Assembly (NCBI GenBank): GCA_028284565.1
Contig: JANQRM010000447.1
Span: 1 to 6,059, forward strand
Reading direction: 5' to 3'
Length of the DNA stretch: 6,059 bases
Origin: Anaerolineae bacterium
GTDB lineage: Bacteria; Chloroflexota; Anaerolineae; Aggregatilineales; Phototrophicaceae
The translations under genes were made by a program, and so were the position numbers. The notes under the pieces were generated by a model. It saw only the letters and a list, made by a program, of their open reading frames with translations, had not been told where the DNA came from and did not search any database. This document shows, one piece after another, positions 5,167 to 6,059 of the stretch. Numbering within the stretch: the stretch's first letter is position 1; each line of letters begins with the position of its first letter.

Positions 5167-6059
5167 ATGCGCGCCGATAGATTGCTCTCCATGTTGCTCT
5201 TATTGCAATCGAAAGAACGAGTCACAGCCGAGATGTTGGCACAAGAACTCGAAGTCTCTGAACGGACGGTGTATCGGGATATCGACGCACTCAGCATGGC
5301 AGGCATCCCCATCTACACGCAACCCGGCACGAATGGCGGGATTTTTCTGGATGAGCAATATCGGGTGTCCTTGACAGGACTCTCACAAAATCAGGTCTTA
5401 GCATTATTTTCATCAGGTGAAACGAGCGCGATGGCTGATTTGGGCTTATCGCGCGCGAACAAAGATAGCTTGCTCAAGTTATTTAGCATTTTGCCAAGCA
5501 GTCATCAACAAGCCGTCGAAGATTACCGCCAACGCATCCATATCGACCCTGTGGGTTGGTTCAGTGTGAGTGAAACCTCAAATTTTTTCGAGATGCTACA
5601 GCAAGCCGTTTGGTCGGATCAACAGGTCGACATCACCTATCAAGCCATCGGACAAGACAGCTATTCGGTAAGGTTGTGTGCCATTGGTTTGGTCTTCAAA
5701 GCGGATAAGTGGTATCTGGTGGGGCGGAAAGAATCGGGGGATTATCGCATCTATCGGCTGACACGCTTCCAAGATTTGCAGATACTCGAATCGACCTTTG
5801 AACGTGACCCCAGCTTTGACCTCGCGGACTTTTGGGGACAATCTCGCCATTATTTTGAGCAATCCATGCGCGACAGCTATCCAGCAATGGAAGTGGTATT
5901 GCGTGTACATCCTGAATTGTGGTGGTATGTTGAGCAAGTCTTTTTAGGACGGTTTGAACCCATGAGCGAACCAGATGATTTGGGCTGGGTCAACGTGAAA
6001 ATCTATTTTCGCACACCTCTCGAAGCCCAAACGCACACCCTCGCCATGGGAAGGCGCGC
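5167..6059 (+). CDS. WYL-domain transcriptional regulator (YafY type), 3' end cut by window
   Basis: The visible 297 codons start at the ATG at 5167, after AGGA at 5157-5160. Relatives are about 310-330 residues, so only the tail should be missing. Residues 1-62 are a winged helix-turn-helix of the HTH_11 type (MRADRLLSMLLLLQSKERVT, then AEMLAQELEVSERTVYRDID with the recognition helix at about 31-40, and a wing GIPIYTQPGTNGGIF). The WYL domain follows at about 140-210, with the namesake W182-Y183-L184 in GLVFKADKWYLVGR and then YRIYRLTRFQDLQIL. The stretch before it reads RLCAIGLV, lacking the proline often found there. The C-terminal part (MEVVLRVHPELWWYVEQVF) is the usual WYL C-terminal extension. 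WYL domains sense ligands such as nucleic acids or small molecules, but the signal here is unknown. Divergence from the DUF1801 gene across a 29-base dyad suggests local regulation. Confidence 0.93.
   Translation, partial: MRADRLLSMLLLLQSKERVTAEMLAQELEVSERTVYRDIDALSMAGIPIYTQPGTNGGIFLDEQYRVSLTGLSQNQVLALFSSGETSAMADLGLSRANKDSLLKLFSILPSSHQQAVEDYRQRIHIDPVGWFSVSETSNFFEMLQQAVWSDQQVDITYQAIGQDSYSVRLCAIGLVFKADKWYLVGRKESGDYRIYRLTRFQDLQILESTFERDPSFDLADFWGQSRHYFEQSMRDSYPAMEVVLRVHPELWWYVEQVFLGRFEPMSEPDDLGWVNVKIYFRTPLEAQTHTLAMGRR

Noticed and set aside
5596..5937. 113-codon minus-strand ORF opposite the WYL regulator
   Set aside because: It overlaps the WYL domain coding sequence on the other strand and shows no domain of its own.
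1..6059. CRISPR array, tRNA/rRNA, insertion sequence or defence system
   Set aside because: No regularly spaced repeats, no cloverleaf-like sequence, no transposase or terminal inverted repeats, and no defence-type gene were seen. The WYL regulator alone does not indicate a defence locus.

Overview
The window reads as ordinary bacterial chromosome of moderate GC, with tightly packed genes and short intergenic gaps. No mobile element, CRISPR array or RNA gene was recognised. The gene types (tandem soluble P450s, a WYL regulator beside a DUF1801 gene, a short STAS/SEC14-like protein, an Amt with a cleavable signal peptide) recall Chloroflexota of the Anaerolineae or Phototrophicus kind. That assignment is an inference from protein style only.

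Left part (1-1205). On the minus strand lie the 5' end of an ammonium transporter gene (amt, cut by the window edge) and a 134-residue STAS/SEC14-like protein of unknown role. The gap between them holds a two-copy imperfect repeat upstream of amt and a 38-codon plus-strand ORF that may be a tiny gene or a gene remnant. A second two-copy repeat lies in the leader of the STAS-like gene.

Middle (1206-4645). Two paralogous cytochrome P450 genes form a minus-strand operon; one base separates the first stop from the second start. A TetR-family regulator is divergent from them. The 121-base gap has two back-to-back promoters whose -35 boxes overlap, and three related 10-mers plus a short palindrome that are good operator candidates. 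The simplest reading is a ligand-responsive TetR repressor controlling itself and a pair of monooxygenases. No ferredoxin or reductase is present, so electrons must come from partners encoded elsewhere.

Right part (4642-6059). A DUF1801 gene runs tail-to-tail into the TetR gene with overlapping stop codons. It is divergent from a WYL-domain (YafY-type) regulator that is cut by the window end. Between them is a striking 29-bp dyad that covers the regulator's predicted -35 box, so this is a second regulator/target pair with its own probable operator.

No wholly new system is evident. The most useful leads are the two divergent operator regions and the coupled P450 pair.
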